Of a stretch of DNA of 64,000 nucleotides, positions 47,628 through 60,640 are shown one piece after another. Numbering within the stretch: the stretch's first letter is position 1; each line of letters opens with the position of its first letter. Below the pieces are notes generated by a model. The model saw nothing but the letters and a program-made list of their open reading frames with translations, had not been told where the DNA came from and did no database searches. A program made the translations under genes and the position numbers. This stretch comes from Ceriagrion tenellum (Eukaryota; Arthropoda; Insecta; Odonata; Coenagrionidae). The stretch spans positions 85,915,696 to 85,979,695 of the forward strand of contig OY720643.1 in NCBI GenBank assembly GCA_963169105.1. Direction: 5' to 3'.

Positions 47628-48174
47628 GATTTGGGGAGAGAGAAAGCGTCGCTAAAAGAAAGGAAGAAGAATCCTTTTCCAGCCTCACTGTCTTTGTATC
47701 ATATACAGCGCCGCCTTTCCCAAAGATTATTCTTTGTCTCAAACTGTATATACGGCAGTTCTTTGTGTTTATGGTCATTGCTTTATTTTGTCTCTTCCTG
47801 ATATTTGTTTCCCCTCTATCCCATTCTCTTTCTTATTTCCATTCGAGACGATGGAGGGCATTACTTAAGGATGGCTTTTGCAAGAGTTACGAAGTATTTT
47901 TCATCTTTTAATTGCTCTTAGGAGAGAGTGTTTATTAATATTCATTAGAGCGAATGATTGCAAAGATTTTTCTTTCTATTTAATGTTTATATTAAGCATA
48001 CGTACAAGAAAGCTTGTACAAATTTCGCATTGAGAAGATGAGGTTAATGTCACCCCAGGTAATTTTGTTGCATTTTTCGTGCTTTTCATATCCCCTAAAG
48101 CATCTCAAAAACAAATTTCCATTTATAGAAAATGCTGATGTAATCAAATAAATAAAAATTTATTTTATCTTGGA
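47628..48174. other. Non-coding spacer
   Basis: The spacer between the two 63-bp repeats contains no recognisable gene. Confidence 0.55.
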
Positions 48175-48237
48175 AGGAAGTTTCCGCATTAAATTTTCTT
48201 TAAGGGTTGTTTGAGAAGCCAGAATAGGGGAGTAAAG
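48175..48237. repeat. 63-bp isolated direct repeat, copy 2
   Basis: Second copy, 610 bp downstream of the first, in the same orientation. The four differences are single-base substitutions, so there was no indel since duplication. Confidence 0.85.
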
Positions 48238-51200
48238 CATGAGAAGTTGAGCGATTTCAGAACCAACAACATTATAATCTGCAAAATTCATTTATATTAG
48301 ATTATGCATTATATATGCAAAAACGAAGTTCGACTGAATAAAATTCGTGTGTACGATATTGCGTAAGTATTTAATGACAAGGGTGGGGGATTTATCATTT
48401 GGTTATTGAACATAGTTATATTCATTCAATTACAATAATGAATTTACTAATTGAAATTGTTTTCTTCTAATCTGTGATATATCCTTTTGCTCTTTCTAAA
48501 ATGTGTGATATATTACGAGTATATTGCTTTATGTATCAAAATCGTATCGCCTGTATTAGTAGATTCTGACTACTGCAAGTGGCAGGTTTAATGAACTGAG
48601 ATGATATACCCAATGATGAATCACATTTTAGTAATATTTGGCTATAAATATTTTTGTCTTGATTCCATGTAGGCTATATCTGCCCTAATCTTATTAGTGT
48701 TATTTTGGATATATCTCCAAAATATGTTGATTCACCTACAACGTCGTCATTTGAAATGCAATATGTGTAACAATATAGCTGTTTTTCTGTAATAAATAAC
48801 CTATTAACATCTTCGTACTGAAAACATTATTTTATTATTTGTCATTTATTATTTATCTACTCAATTTATCAATGAAATTTGGTCATATTTTGTCTTAAGG
48901 GTAATATTCTATTATAATTTTCGGCTAGAAATAGTGACTGCAGACATCACTTTTATAGTATTTACAAAGTTTTTCTAGTTTCACCATAAACCCTGTCCAA
49001 ATTGGAATTCAAATCAAAGAGGTTAAAATTTCGAGATCAAAGCAATTCAAAGTATCTCAACTAATATCCAACTGACATTCAACATTTGGGCCTCGCATAC
49101 ATCAAAGAGGAAGGAATATTTGACAGTATTTGTTATACCATTTTTGACAGTATATATGAATGTTGCTTGCAACAGTTTCTTTAAATATTCATATTGATCG
49201 TTTTTTATCAAAAGCAGACACTTTTGTAGAATATTTGCTCATGTTGTTTAGCCCTAGCCTGAGCCTTTATCAATTACTATAGTTCAACCTTAAAAGCTAC
49301 CTCGAATTAAGTGTCATATTTTGACTCACGTTGACTTTTTGGCTGAACAGTCTCTTTTTTTTGCGGGAAAATGTGTAAAATGTCCATTACTCTGAAAGGA
49401 GGATAGAATATAGCATTCGCAAAATCTTCTAACGCTAGTCAATATCATATTTCGGAATATGAGCTACCAAACTATCTAAGTTCTACGAAACTGTAAAAAA
49501 AATGCTATTTAGTGTGGAGGATAGCTCCGGAAATCCTTTTTCAATTGTAGCCTACACAAGCACTTCGAAATGTAGAATGACTGAGAATTATTTGCCATCC
49601 AATTTCGAGTAATCTCGCCGTGAGACCGCAAGATAGGATCTCTGGCTAACACTATGGGTGAGTGTGCCTTTCAAAACTTTCTCATGACAATCCCTGCTGT
49701 CCGCCATGGATAAAAATATGCATTACGCGCTTCAGTGGAAAATTTACACTCCACTCCACTGAATTGTAAACAAAATATTCTCATTAATTTTTCTTGCTGT
49801 GATGTTTGTAAGTAATTATTTTACTCAAATTAAGACACAAAGATTTAATACTTTCCGGATGTCGTTACTCAAAAGTAATTAACTCATGGGCCATCCGTTA
49901 TCCCAGCTACATTCAATTACTCTGGTGACGTTTTATATTTTCTTTTTTCTTGACAAAAAGAAAGAGATTTCTCAAAATATATCGTAAAAAGTCCATTGTG
50001 CTGTCCTTTCTCGATCCAGAATGACCTTTAAAAACTTGATGGGGAAAAACTAAAATTCGTCAATGCATCATCTAATTTTCAATTAAGATTTTAAAAATAC
50101 AACGGGTTATGACTCAGGATGATTGGATTTCGTTTCATTTAGAACCAGTTCTGTATTTGCCAATTCAAAGACAATCGGAATTTGCAATCTTAATCCATCT
50201 TCTCGTTGCCAGAGGGCAGTTTCAATATCAACTTGTGCCACTAGTGGTCATCTCTATTTGCTCAGGGAAAAGCAATTTTACACTCGCTGAACCTCATCCG
50301 TCTTCCTATCTGTCTGTGTCTACAGTAATCCCTTCTATAAATCCATGAATATACCCTGTAGCTATGCGTAGGAAAAAATGTTATCCTTTGTTAACTTTAC
50401 TATTATAGCTATGCTGTACAATTTTATAGTATAATATCACTATTGATTTTTTTTCAAAAATTATATACGATGACATATCTTCCATTAGCTTTCGACAAGC
50501 ATTTTAATACGGCAAAGGAAAGATGTTATATAAATGAAAATGTTCTTAAAACTACTTTTTACCCCTCTAAATATTTTTTTTTCTAAATCTTTTGTATCGT
50601 CTTTTAAGTTCTAACTAGGTTGACAAATTTAAGCATTTCAGATACATGAATAATTATTTCCATTCCTGTCTTTTGTTTGAATATTTACGATAGTTATAAA
50701 ATATTGAGATTGCCTTGAACATACATATTAGCCTTGACATCTGCATGGACGATGGTAACGAGAGGCGTTATTACCCATCCCTGAGAAATATTAGAGGCTA
50801 TTGACGCATTTTGAGGCCCTGAATTCTTTCCAAACTATACACTAATCTTATTAATCCTAAAGAATGAAATAAAAGTCTTTCTAATTTCACCAGAAATGCA
50901 TTAAATTGTTGTATTCTGAAAGATTTATGTTACGTACATTTAATTCGATAATTAATCTTTGAAAATTCATCTGAAAAAAAATAAAACTAAAAATAGATTT
51001 CCTTTTATTTGTGGTAGGGTTTATACTAATATTCAAGTCTTAAGCACGTGAATTCTAATCTAGCATTGGAATAAGTATCATGTAAACTTTTATGGTAGTC
51101 CAGAAACGTGATAAAAACTCCACGAAGACCCTAGGATTCATTTTATGAAGCCTGCTTCCTAGAGTATCATATTTGCGTAAATTAATAAAATGATATCTAT

Positions 51201-54200
51201 TTTACTTGGTGAAATAGGTTATTTTCGTCAATTATTACTTGATTAAGTTAAAATATAAGGATGCATATCAAGTTTTTACTTTCCGTATTGATTTAAACTT
51301 TACAATTAATGCTTCTTTGCTTAGGAGACGGGAATCTTACTTTGTCTATAAAAATTCAATCTATTTTCCTCCTTTGGAATTTCGTAAATCGTTTCAAATA
51401 GCTGAAAATGCACTGTACACAAAGCATGTTAACGCGTAAGCTGTAATGTTTTTATTTCCTAATCGTTACACGTACTTCATGTTCGAATTTCGTCAAATAT
51501 TTTTGGTATCGTGTTATCTGTGCCTCCCCTTATTTTTCCATGCCCTTTGTGAGAAAGAAAAATAAAAGGCATCTGGGATGAATACTCAGTTGATGATAAA
51601 TTAGAAATGGCATAGGTAGAATGAATGTGGGGATTGCCGATCATATGTAAGTAGCTATTCAATTACGATCCCCCCCTCAGGGGACTTACATGCATTTCCT
51701 GTCAACAACACGACTAAGTCCCCTCTTATTCAATTTACTCTCTGCAGTTCCCCCCAGCATTCTGATTGTCATTGGAATACATTGCTACCGACGTCAAAAG
51801 GGGAAACACGAAGGCAAAGAGATTGAAGCTGAGACAGAGATACAGGAGAAGCACAATCCTTCGCGAAAAATCTCACAGGAATTGCGAGATTTTCTAAGCT
51901 TTGAGAGCAGTGTACAAAAGTCTCCCACTTACCAGCACCAGGAACTTTAGCAAGAGTTAAACTCTCTTCAGAGAACCAGTTTTATTTCATCAGATATTGA
52001 GCAAGCAATTCTACCCTCAGTTATAAGAGCTTATATAAGAGCAGTATATAAGAGTTATGGCTCTTGGTGACTAACAAGTCACAGAAGGGGCGTAAAGTAT
52101 GGGAAATTTATAGCAAAAAAGAAACAAAAATGGACGACCATTTCCTTACCGTGATTTTTTCTAATCAATACGAGTTTATTCCTAAGAGTAAGTTTTGCTG
52201 ACTGAAAATGACAAAATGATGATAATTTTTCACTCTGAGCCAATATATTTTTCCGAGGAGCCTAATGCATTCAAATGAATTTTATGGAGCCTTTAAATAG
52301 TTTTACACACTATCTTTGTAGTTTATTTTAACTCTTTGTTTAAATTTACAATACAATAATTTTTATCTCAATTTATCATTCATTTATTCCGCTATGCAGT
52401 AATTTTATGGCCTTATGGGTTTGGCGGAGAACCTGTGCGTTGAAAGAGTAATGCTTTGAACCAGAATCAAGGGATAACCGGTAAAATTTAAGAAACATTT
52501 GCCTCTATTTACCGATTAATATCACCGTGACCTGTCATGGCCGATTTGTAAGTTTTTTACACGTTCTCAACAACCCGAACCTCTACGTCATCAATGGCGC
52601 ATTTGCAACAATGACCTCTACCAACATGCATCGTTTCCATTAAGACTTCGCCTCATGTCCCTCAACGGTTTGCTCTCTCCCCATTTTTGAGCCAACTTAA
52701 TGGGCGTGTATCGCTGGTTATGATCCAATGATCACCTATAGAATGCCGGGGATTTTTATGGGTTATTTTTGGGGCTCGGATAACTCCCGTCCCTGGAATA
52801 ATACGAACCTGAAATATTAATATTCTTCAGACCTTATCCAAGCTATCTATTGAGTACAATTTTTACAACACGTGCTCAAATGAAATACCCAGTACCCTCG
52901 TGCAGTCTTTTGAGGAGTATTTTTTCATAGGATTATTTTGTTCAATGAGGGATTAAAATGGTTACCTTAAATGGCATAGGTATTTTTTATCACTTGATAG
53001 CTTAATCAAGCGTTGGCAATTCTCACGTGAGAATATCATGCAACTTTTGCTACTCAGGTATTTTTTCCATTTTATGGAGATATTTGGCTGGTATTACATC
53101 TTTGAAATTTCAACTTTAATGGATATGTTTACTTTGTGAAATGGATTTTCTAGCGAATTCTACTCAAGTTCATCATTGAAATTAATCTTTCGGATTATCT
53201 ATTCATCTCAACAGCCAAAGATTGTGCAATATGGTACTTGACATCTTAATGTATCATTGCACCAAACGAATTATTTTTGGGTAACTTTTTGTTTGTAAGG
53301 TTTTGAAGATAATTAAATGATATTACATAACCATTTGAGTATAGCATGGAAATTATCAGGATGTTAGCGCCTATTCCGGAATAATAAGGAGAGATGTAAG
53401 TCAGTATATATTTATAGATAGATTTATATATAATAGAATAAGGTCAGACTTTGCTAAAAGCATTAGAAAGAAAAAAAATCCGGGCATCTGGGAAGCAATG
53501 TCTGCATGTAGTCTCACTTTTATTCCGTTGGTTTCTTTATAATAATACCTATAAAGGCATACCAAACTGTTAATTTATGGATTGAAATTAATGATTCGTC
53601 CCAGCTTCTAAGTATGCCTATATGCAATGGCGTGCAATAATCGTTTGTAATCGGCACATATGAAAACCTTCAATTAGAAATTTCAATTGTCTCAGTCTAT
53701 ATTATAGCTTATACATATTCAAAGCATCCCTTTCTACTTAAAGAGAAATTTTATTGATTTCTTTGACAAAAAGTGCATTTTGGCGTTCATTTTTTGTGTC
53801 TACTGCTTGTATTGATTATTAGATTTACTGCTAGCCAACTACTCGAATCTGATACGTTGTAACCAAGAGAAATAGCGTCTTGTCAAAAGCATGGATGCGC
53901 CAGCTACTTTTTTCCTCTATTGTCTAGAAGTCTCTTGGGGGACATGAGTGTGTATCCCTATCGCTATCCTTCCTACAGTGGCCGGGGAAAACAGGTGGGA
54001 TCCCCATTGTTTACGCTGAACAATGTAGTCCGTTGTCTCATCGTTTTTAGCTACTCATGTTGAGTACAAGTGGGACATTTCTTGTTGCCATCTTCCCCCA
54101 CCAACCCATCCTCATTAATCCCGTTATCCTATATCCGTCTGCCTTTGCTTGCCTCCGACTTCCACCTCCTCCGTATGCTACGTAAGACGTGCTGCCATCA

Positions 54201-54924
54201 CAAAAACATTGCTTAGAGTGTAGAAATAGTAGGAAATTTCTTCCCTGTTACATGGTTGTGTCATTATTTGTAACATTTTCTTTTCCTTTTAAAGCTTAGA
54301 TGCGTATTTTTAGCTCTATTTTATACAAGTTTCATTGTTTTTTTAAAGTATGCCTCGGTTTATTTTGCCTGAGTTATAAAATGCTCTGAAAATGTAGCTC
54401 AATTACTCTACAAATAAGACAATAAAGTTTAGAAAAATATATTGGAGATTTCCTAAAAATTTCCCTTGGCCTGCTTTCTTGTTAGCCTCTGGGAAGTACA
54501 TGGGCACTAAACTAGAAAGTCGTTTTAAAGCAAAACCTCTATAAGAAGATATTATGTCGTTCAGCATGCAAAGGTAACTTCCGTGAGATAAAGTAATTTT
54601 CCAATTTGCGGCAGATAAACTGATCGCAATACATTCACTAGGTAAAGAACAGATTTTACTCACTGGGTCTTAATGTACCAACTCCAATGTATATACGAAC
54701 TAATCTTCGTGAATAATCTTGGAGTTCGCTTGCCTTAATTTTGTCGCTTTCCAATACTTTTGGGTTCATGGTGTATAACTCTCTTATTTAGAAAAAAAAA
54801 TAATTTTACAATTGCCGATTATTTTGGCAGTAGAGTAGCTGTAATTTGTGTTAGAGGAGTTCCGTAGTTCTATGAAACAATTTAAATCATTTTGTACAGC
54901 AATTATTGTGACTGCATAGGCTCA
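48238..54924. other. Long AT-rich non-coding stretch
   Basis: I see no supported gene, tRNA or element in this 6.7 kb. An 86-codon frame at 51690-51950 encodes a hydrophobic stretch (LLFNLLSAVPPSILIVIGI) followed by a charged tail, but there is no homology I recognise and no splice context to favour it. The remaining frames are short. Confidence 0.5.
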
Positions 54925-55150
54925 TCTATACTAATATTTTTAAATGTAGTGGTGTCTGTATGTTCGTTGCTCTTCTTTTCAAAAACTTCTGACCCCATTG
55001 ATCTGAAGTTTTTAATGATTATAGAACACATACCAATGGGTGACTAAAAGCCACTTAAGAAAAGCATATTGCCACGATGGCCTATGGATATTGTTACAGT
55101 CCCAATGCCCAAGGCGGAAGGTAAGGAGTCTAATAGGCTCCACGTCCCAA
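54925..55150 (+). mobile_element. Helitron-like fragment (tentative)
   Basis: The sequence starts TCTATACTAATATTTTTAAA, then GTCTGTATGTTCGTTG, then CTTCTGACCCCATTGATCTG and AAGTTTTTAATG. This order, a TCTATACTAATAT start followed by a TGTTTGT-like run and an ACTACTGGACCGATT-like stretch, is widespread in insect Helitron-related repeats. No CTRR 3' end is evident; GGAGTCTAATAGGCTCC near 55125 can form a 4-bp hairpin. The element is decayed and the 3' limit is a guess. Confidence 0.4.
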
Positions 55151-58085
55151 ACCACTGCTTACTATTTATTCTTGAAATAAAGAAGGTTAGGAGTCATTTA
55201 GCTTGAAATTTTGCACATCAATACTAATTATTCATCTCTATTACCTATTATTTATGCTCATCTCAAAATATTCCGTGTTAATGGAGCAGAAATGTTGCAT
55301 GATTCAAGTTTACCTACTAAAGAGTGCTTTATATCTCTTGGGGCTTCAAAATTTTTAAAATTTTGTTCTCTAATCCTATTAAAGAGATGTTTTTATTTGT
55401 ATTTTTAAGTTTTGTTAATTCATGTTCATTTATTTCTACCTCAATTTTAGTGCATCGTAATAGCGTTATTTGGAATCTTATTTTTTTTAAACTCATCTGA
55501 GTTAATGTATCCCTATTTTATTTATATCCTTTTTTAAAATTTAGATTTATAAACTTTATTATGTCATCAAGGCAAATTTATGAGGAAAATAACGTCATTT
55601 GTATATATGATATCAAAACTACCTACCATTTAGAATATTTACCATTTTGCGTGATATTTGTAGTAAAATTGTGCATTTATAATTAAAGGTAGTTTTTAAA
55701 TCATGGGTATATTATTGAACAGCTCGATAACAAAAACTAAAAACCTACATGTACACCATTTAAGAGATTTAATAGAATATTCAGTTGAAGTAGACCATGG
55801 AAAAATCGTGCATTCGAATGTTACTGAAGCAAACATTACTGTGGCTAGCACCGGATTAATTGTTATAAGTAAGTTAAACGTGTTTATTTCTTTTAGTACC
55901 TACCTTGTATACCAAGACCCTTACCTCGACTTGTCCTTATTTTCAGCTTCATTTTAGTTCCTTCGTTTAAGCTCTTCTTTTTAACCTTACCTTTTTTCTT
56001 ACCCTTTCTCCTCCCCCTTAATATCCTGGAATGGGGTTGGGGACCTCCCCAAATTTGGTGTGTAGGATCGTATTAGTCCGTCGATATTTCTTCCATTTCC
56101 CATTCCACCATTCCAGAGCCACGCCCACCAACCTGTCTCATACATTTTCTTTGCCTCTTTCCCCTCGGATCCGCTCACTCCCTCTTAACCATTCACTCAG
56201 CTTGTTTCGTTGCACTGACATGAGAGCAAGCACATTCGTACGCAGAAGCCGTGGCGGTCCCATGCATTAACCCTATGGAACCCATTTTTTTAGTCGGGGG
56301 GGGGGGAAGATCAAATTTATTTCCCCCTGTATTTTTTCTCGCTTCTCCTGGAGGGAGAAATATCAGTTTATCTCCCCTCTATCCCTTCTGCGCATTTATT
56401 TTCAAATAAATATTTTTTCTCGTCCCCTTCGCCATGCGGATTGAAATTCGATAATCTAATAAGGGTCCGTTGTGGGTATGACGGTGGAGAGGACACATGA
56501 TGCGATTCACTTTTGTCTCTGACGTTTTTCCATCTTTTGTTTCAGTTAAATTGGAAATGTCACCGCTATTTCTCTCCCCCCCCATTCCAGATACCAGCTT
56601 TGCTCAGCTTTTTGTCATGTACACGTCCATTTTATACATTCTGTGTGGGACAGAAATTTGTGAGTGGTTTAAGCCGTACCGCGGAATTATGAACCCAGCT
56701 TACACACAGTTGGGAAAGCTAAATCGACCCTTCAATTATTTCTGCGTAAAAAGATTCTCTCTAGCGTTCAATTTAAATAAATTCGAAAAAAATGTGGGTA
56801 TGACAAAAAAAATTTGTTCAAAGAATTTTCTCAGCTGCAAGCGCTGTGACCTCAAGTTCCCTGAAAAACTGATAAATGATTTCGACATTTGGAAAATCTT
56901 TGGAGCGTGAACTGCAGTGCTCTAGGGATATAACTAAAATAACTCTTATTACTCTCTGGAGAGCTAAAGTATTTATTAGGATTAAAATAAAACATTTATG
57001 CATAGCCAATTAAACATAGAATATAGAGGACAATGCAATTTCTACTCGAATAATCTCGTCTAAATGGATGTTACCATTGGCTTAATGCAATACGCAGTGA
57101 CTACGCCCAAATAGCATTTTTAATATGAATGTGATGACCACTGTAGCCGAATGGGTGACAATAGCAAATTATACATATATGCTGGGTAAAATACTTGCTG
57201 ATATTGGCTAATAAATGGTATTCGTCATTTTTTTGACAATTTAAAATATCTATGCTATATTCCGTTTTGCATATGCCTTGCGTTTTTTCAACAAATGCGC
57301 GCATCTTTCTATTTAATTTCATGAAGTTTATTTCATTTGAAGACGGAAAATAAACGAAGATGTGACTGTAGCTGTCCCTGTCTCACCCCAATATAGACGG
57401 GTAATCATTTTTTACCTTTACTTGATATTTTCATGGGATGAGCTTAGTCTAACTATGCCTTCGGATACATTTACAGACGCGGTGCTCTACTTCTATTTCT
57501 GTTGTACCTTTCAGAGATTTCTGTGCTCATTTATTTTAGGTAACGGTCCGTCCTTTTCCCCCAATTGTTTGCCTGTGGTGCCAGTAACTGTATGCATCCA
57601 CTTGATTACTCTATTTCTCTTTATCTTCCTTTAGTATTTTTTTCTGGAACTTGAACCTTGATATGGTAATCAAGACATTTTAACATGTAAAAACAATCAA
57701 TGAAGACATTGGAATTGTAATTTTGGTCTCTCGACCCACGTGTGAAATGTGAGGCATGAAATTGATTGGGGGTTTGGCGAAGAAAATTCAACTTCTTCAT
57801 GCGTAAAATTACGCGTCATCATTTCAAAAATTGTCTTTGATAAGAAAATTAATGTAAAAGTTCAAATATTTATTGCCACGAAATAGCTAAAAACATTTTT
57901 GTCTCTCATATCGATATGATTTTGTGCTGCATCATCTGTGGAAAAATCCTCCTGGCTCTGGGAGAATGTTTTCACACACATGATTTTGGTGCTTGTTCTC
58001 GTTAAACGTACCCGATGTACTTCACCGTTGGCCTCAATCTTACTCACATCACGAGCGCCTTTACTTACGCGTCTTAATATTCTCT
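55151..58085. other. Non-coding; polypurine/pyrimidine runs
   Basis: No gene is recognisable. An 11-base G run occurs at 56296-56306. The 137-codon frame at 56497-56910 and the 84-codon frame at 55703-55957 have no domain that I recognise. Confidence 0.5.
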
Positions 58086-58430
58086 AAAGGACGAGATGTG
58101 CCACAGGGATGGGTAGCCGGGGGAAAGGGAGAAACATTTCGAGCGTCAAGGGAGGGTTTAAGTTTGTTGGTAGTGGAGTGGAAACTTTTTGGCAGTTTGT
58201 GCCTTCGCGCGTCGTCGACGAGAAGAATAGACAAGAGGACGAAATGAGAACCAATGGAATCGGGAACGCCTCATGAGTGTGTTGCACGCTCCATTTCCTC
58301 GATCGACCTTCGGACCCGAGGAATTCCTGGAAATCCCGCACATTTCTCTCCCTTTTCCGTCTCGTGGTTTGAACTCAGAGACTCGAGTTAATTCATCGTT
58401 CGATGATACCGAGGCGAATTATTGTCAGAA
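58086..58430. other. Moderately GC-rich block
   Basis: CpG and GC rise for about 350 bp. Frames are open on both strands and none is recognisable. Confidence 0.35.
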
Positions 58431-59699
58431 ATTACCTTCCTCGACGATTGTGAACTTATTGGAAGTTTTGAACTTATTGGAGTAGAGTAGCAAGTTGCAA
58501 GGAGTATTGAGGTACCGAAAGCTGAGTCTGCTTTCAAAAATTTGAAGCGTCTTCTTAATCGTTGCGGATAGCTTTACTGTACCAGTCAGCATGATTGTGT
58601 GCTTCAAACCTTTCTTTTTCACAAATAACTTAATTGAGTCATTGAAGCAATTTACGGTACACATTAAGGTGATATTACAACGTAAGTGTATGGAGAATGT
58701 TAATTTTTCAATAAATAAAAACTACAATTTTGAATGTAAAATTACATAATAACCTGCAACAAATTGGTGAAGACTATCTAGCGTGAGGAAAATCGTGCAA
58801 ACGTGTTTGGCATTGGGATGATTTGAAAACATTCTGAATGCTCTAAGGATAATGGCATGTTATCAATTGCATGATTGTGGAAGGATGCGTTATACTTTAT
58901 AAAATATTAAAAGTTACGTGATTTTATGAATTATTTATAAAAATATATAAGTATCTAAAATATTAGGAAGTGAGTATCTCCAGAGCAAGGTCACAAGATA
59001 AGGATTGATAAACGATGCTTAGGACGCCGTTGTAGAGAATTCCAGAGAACTTTGGAAGCGACAAATAGAAAGTTAAATGCGCTGGTCGATAACAGTACGG
59101 TACTAGTTATCATTTATGGACATGAAAATGCGGTACTATAGATATAGTATTTGAGGTCAAAGTTCAGCTGGAAACACATAAGTAGCTTTATGAAAATATA
59201 GTTGTTTCCAGTAATACCAGCGAAAACATTGTGAATAGTCAAGCGCATTTACTAATTATATACCTACTCGTATCAACTCAGATATTTTCCCGGGCGCTGA
59301 GACCCCTTGAGTCTTATCTATGTGGCATTTTTTACCTATGCACCTATATTTGGGTTTTCGGGCTGAAATCTTAAATAAAAATTTACAAAATGCTTGTTGA
59401 TTTCTCATTTCTGTTTTAAAAACATGAAGACTATCTTTAAAAAAACAATATTATTATTGTGATGATTACAGGGATTTTCCACGATTATGATAATAAATGA
59501 TTTTCACATTGCTTGTTTTTTGTAAATTTTACTGCGGTGCATATCCTCATATCACACTTGTGTAAATATTTGTTTATAGATAGGATTCATCGTCGGGGCT
59601 GTATTGTGATTGCTCCTTACTCTAAGAAAAATTGACTTCGCCACGGATTTCGATGACACAGAAGACCAATAAAATGTATACATAAAGAGGCAGAAAAAT
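58431..59699. other. Non-coding, no recognisable gene
   Basis: AT-rich DNA with no supported feature. Confidence 0.55.
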
Positions 59700-60140
59700 A
59701 GATCTAGAGGAATTGGACACCATTTCTTTCAGTTCCGTAAGGTACTCGAGGCGACAGCGTGAGTTGTAAATTCACGTTGACGGAGCATCGAAGCGGAAAA
59801 CCTTTTGACGTGATGTTATGAGAATTGAAGGCAAGGATCGCGTGAAAGTTCGCGGAGAAATCTGGAGCGGGCGTGGTTCCAAGGGTAAGTGGAGAAGGAG
59901 GTTGGTAAATAGGATGGGGGAGTTGGGTGGGGAGGGGGGGCTGTGGTTGATCTCGTTGATGCCCTGGCGGTAGGGGTAACTGATTCATCGAAGCGTGCAC
60001 GTGCGGCTCATGAGACAGAGGCGGCTGTCTCGATCACGCGTGCTGTCTTATACACATGGCGGCGATCCAGGAGTGCATGCATGTCATGCAGATGAAAGCC
60101 GAACGGGTCCCTCAAGGGGATCATGCTTGGCAAAGGAGAG
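59700..60140. other. CpG-rich block
   Basis: A CpG-dense segment containing CGTGCACGTGCGG (with a CACGTG E-box) near 59992-60004 and a GCATGCATGTCATGC stretch near 60073-60090. A 98-codon minus-strand frame (59704-60000) is proline-rich from composition and not recognisable. It may be regulatory; no transcript structure is visible. Confidence 0.4.
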
Positions 60141-60484
60141 AAAAATAGTAGGGATGGAGAATTCTACGCGCTCTCTGTTATCAAATATTGACATACGTAT
60201 GTGATGTCAATTTATCGGAAAGTTCACCTCAGACCACCCAATGATAGGATAGAGCTTGTACTCAGAAAATAGTCATTTTTATTTTTAACATATCCAGAAG
60301 ATTTTAACAGGAGATGCAAAAATTATTCGAGGAATGCTAACATAATAAATGGATGCCAATTTTTTCACGAATGATAATAAATGTTTATTACAACCCATAT
60401 TTTGATGTTAGCTCACATGATGATCAAGTAACACATCTAACGCGGATCGAAGTTTTCTTTCTTGTTCAGATTTTCTTATATCTT

Positions 60485-60640
60485 GATTAGTGCTGTGCGA
60501 ATCAGGGATTTTCACTTCAAATCAAACCAAATCGAATCTCCCTAAAAATATTTCGAATCGAATCGAAACGAAATTTTTTTAAAAAATTTTGGTAGGAAAT
60601 CGAGTCACCCTAAAAATTCGCTTGCGAATCGAATATGGAG
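60485..60640 (+). mobile_element. Single terminus of a hAT-like element (tentative)
   Basis: TTAGTGCTGTGCGAATCAGG is followed by repeated AATCGAA/ATCGAATC words and an A/T-rich stretch. A GTGCTGTGCGAAT-type end with GAATCGAA subterminal repeats is familiar from decayed hAT-like elements. No matching inverted end (ATTCGCACAGCAC) is present downstream, so only one terminus remains. The call rests on motif familiarity. Confidence 0.4.

Noticed and set aside
51690..51950. 86-codon frame with a hydrophobic segment and charged tail
   Set aside because: It could be a single-pass membrane peptide or an exon, but one hydrophobic stretch in AT-rich DNA is easily produced by chance and nothing else supports it.
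56269..56310. TTAACCCTATGGAACCC word resembling a piggyBac-type end
   Set aside because: No inverted partner ending in TTAA is visible in the following kilobases.
56497..56910. 137-codon plus-strand open frame
   Set aside because: No motif or family resemblance, and no splice or promoter context to support it.
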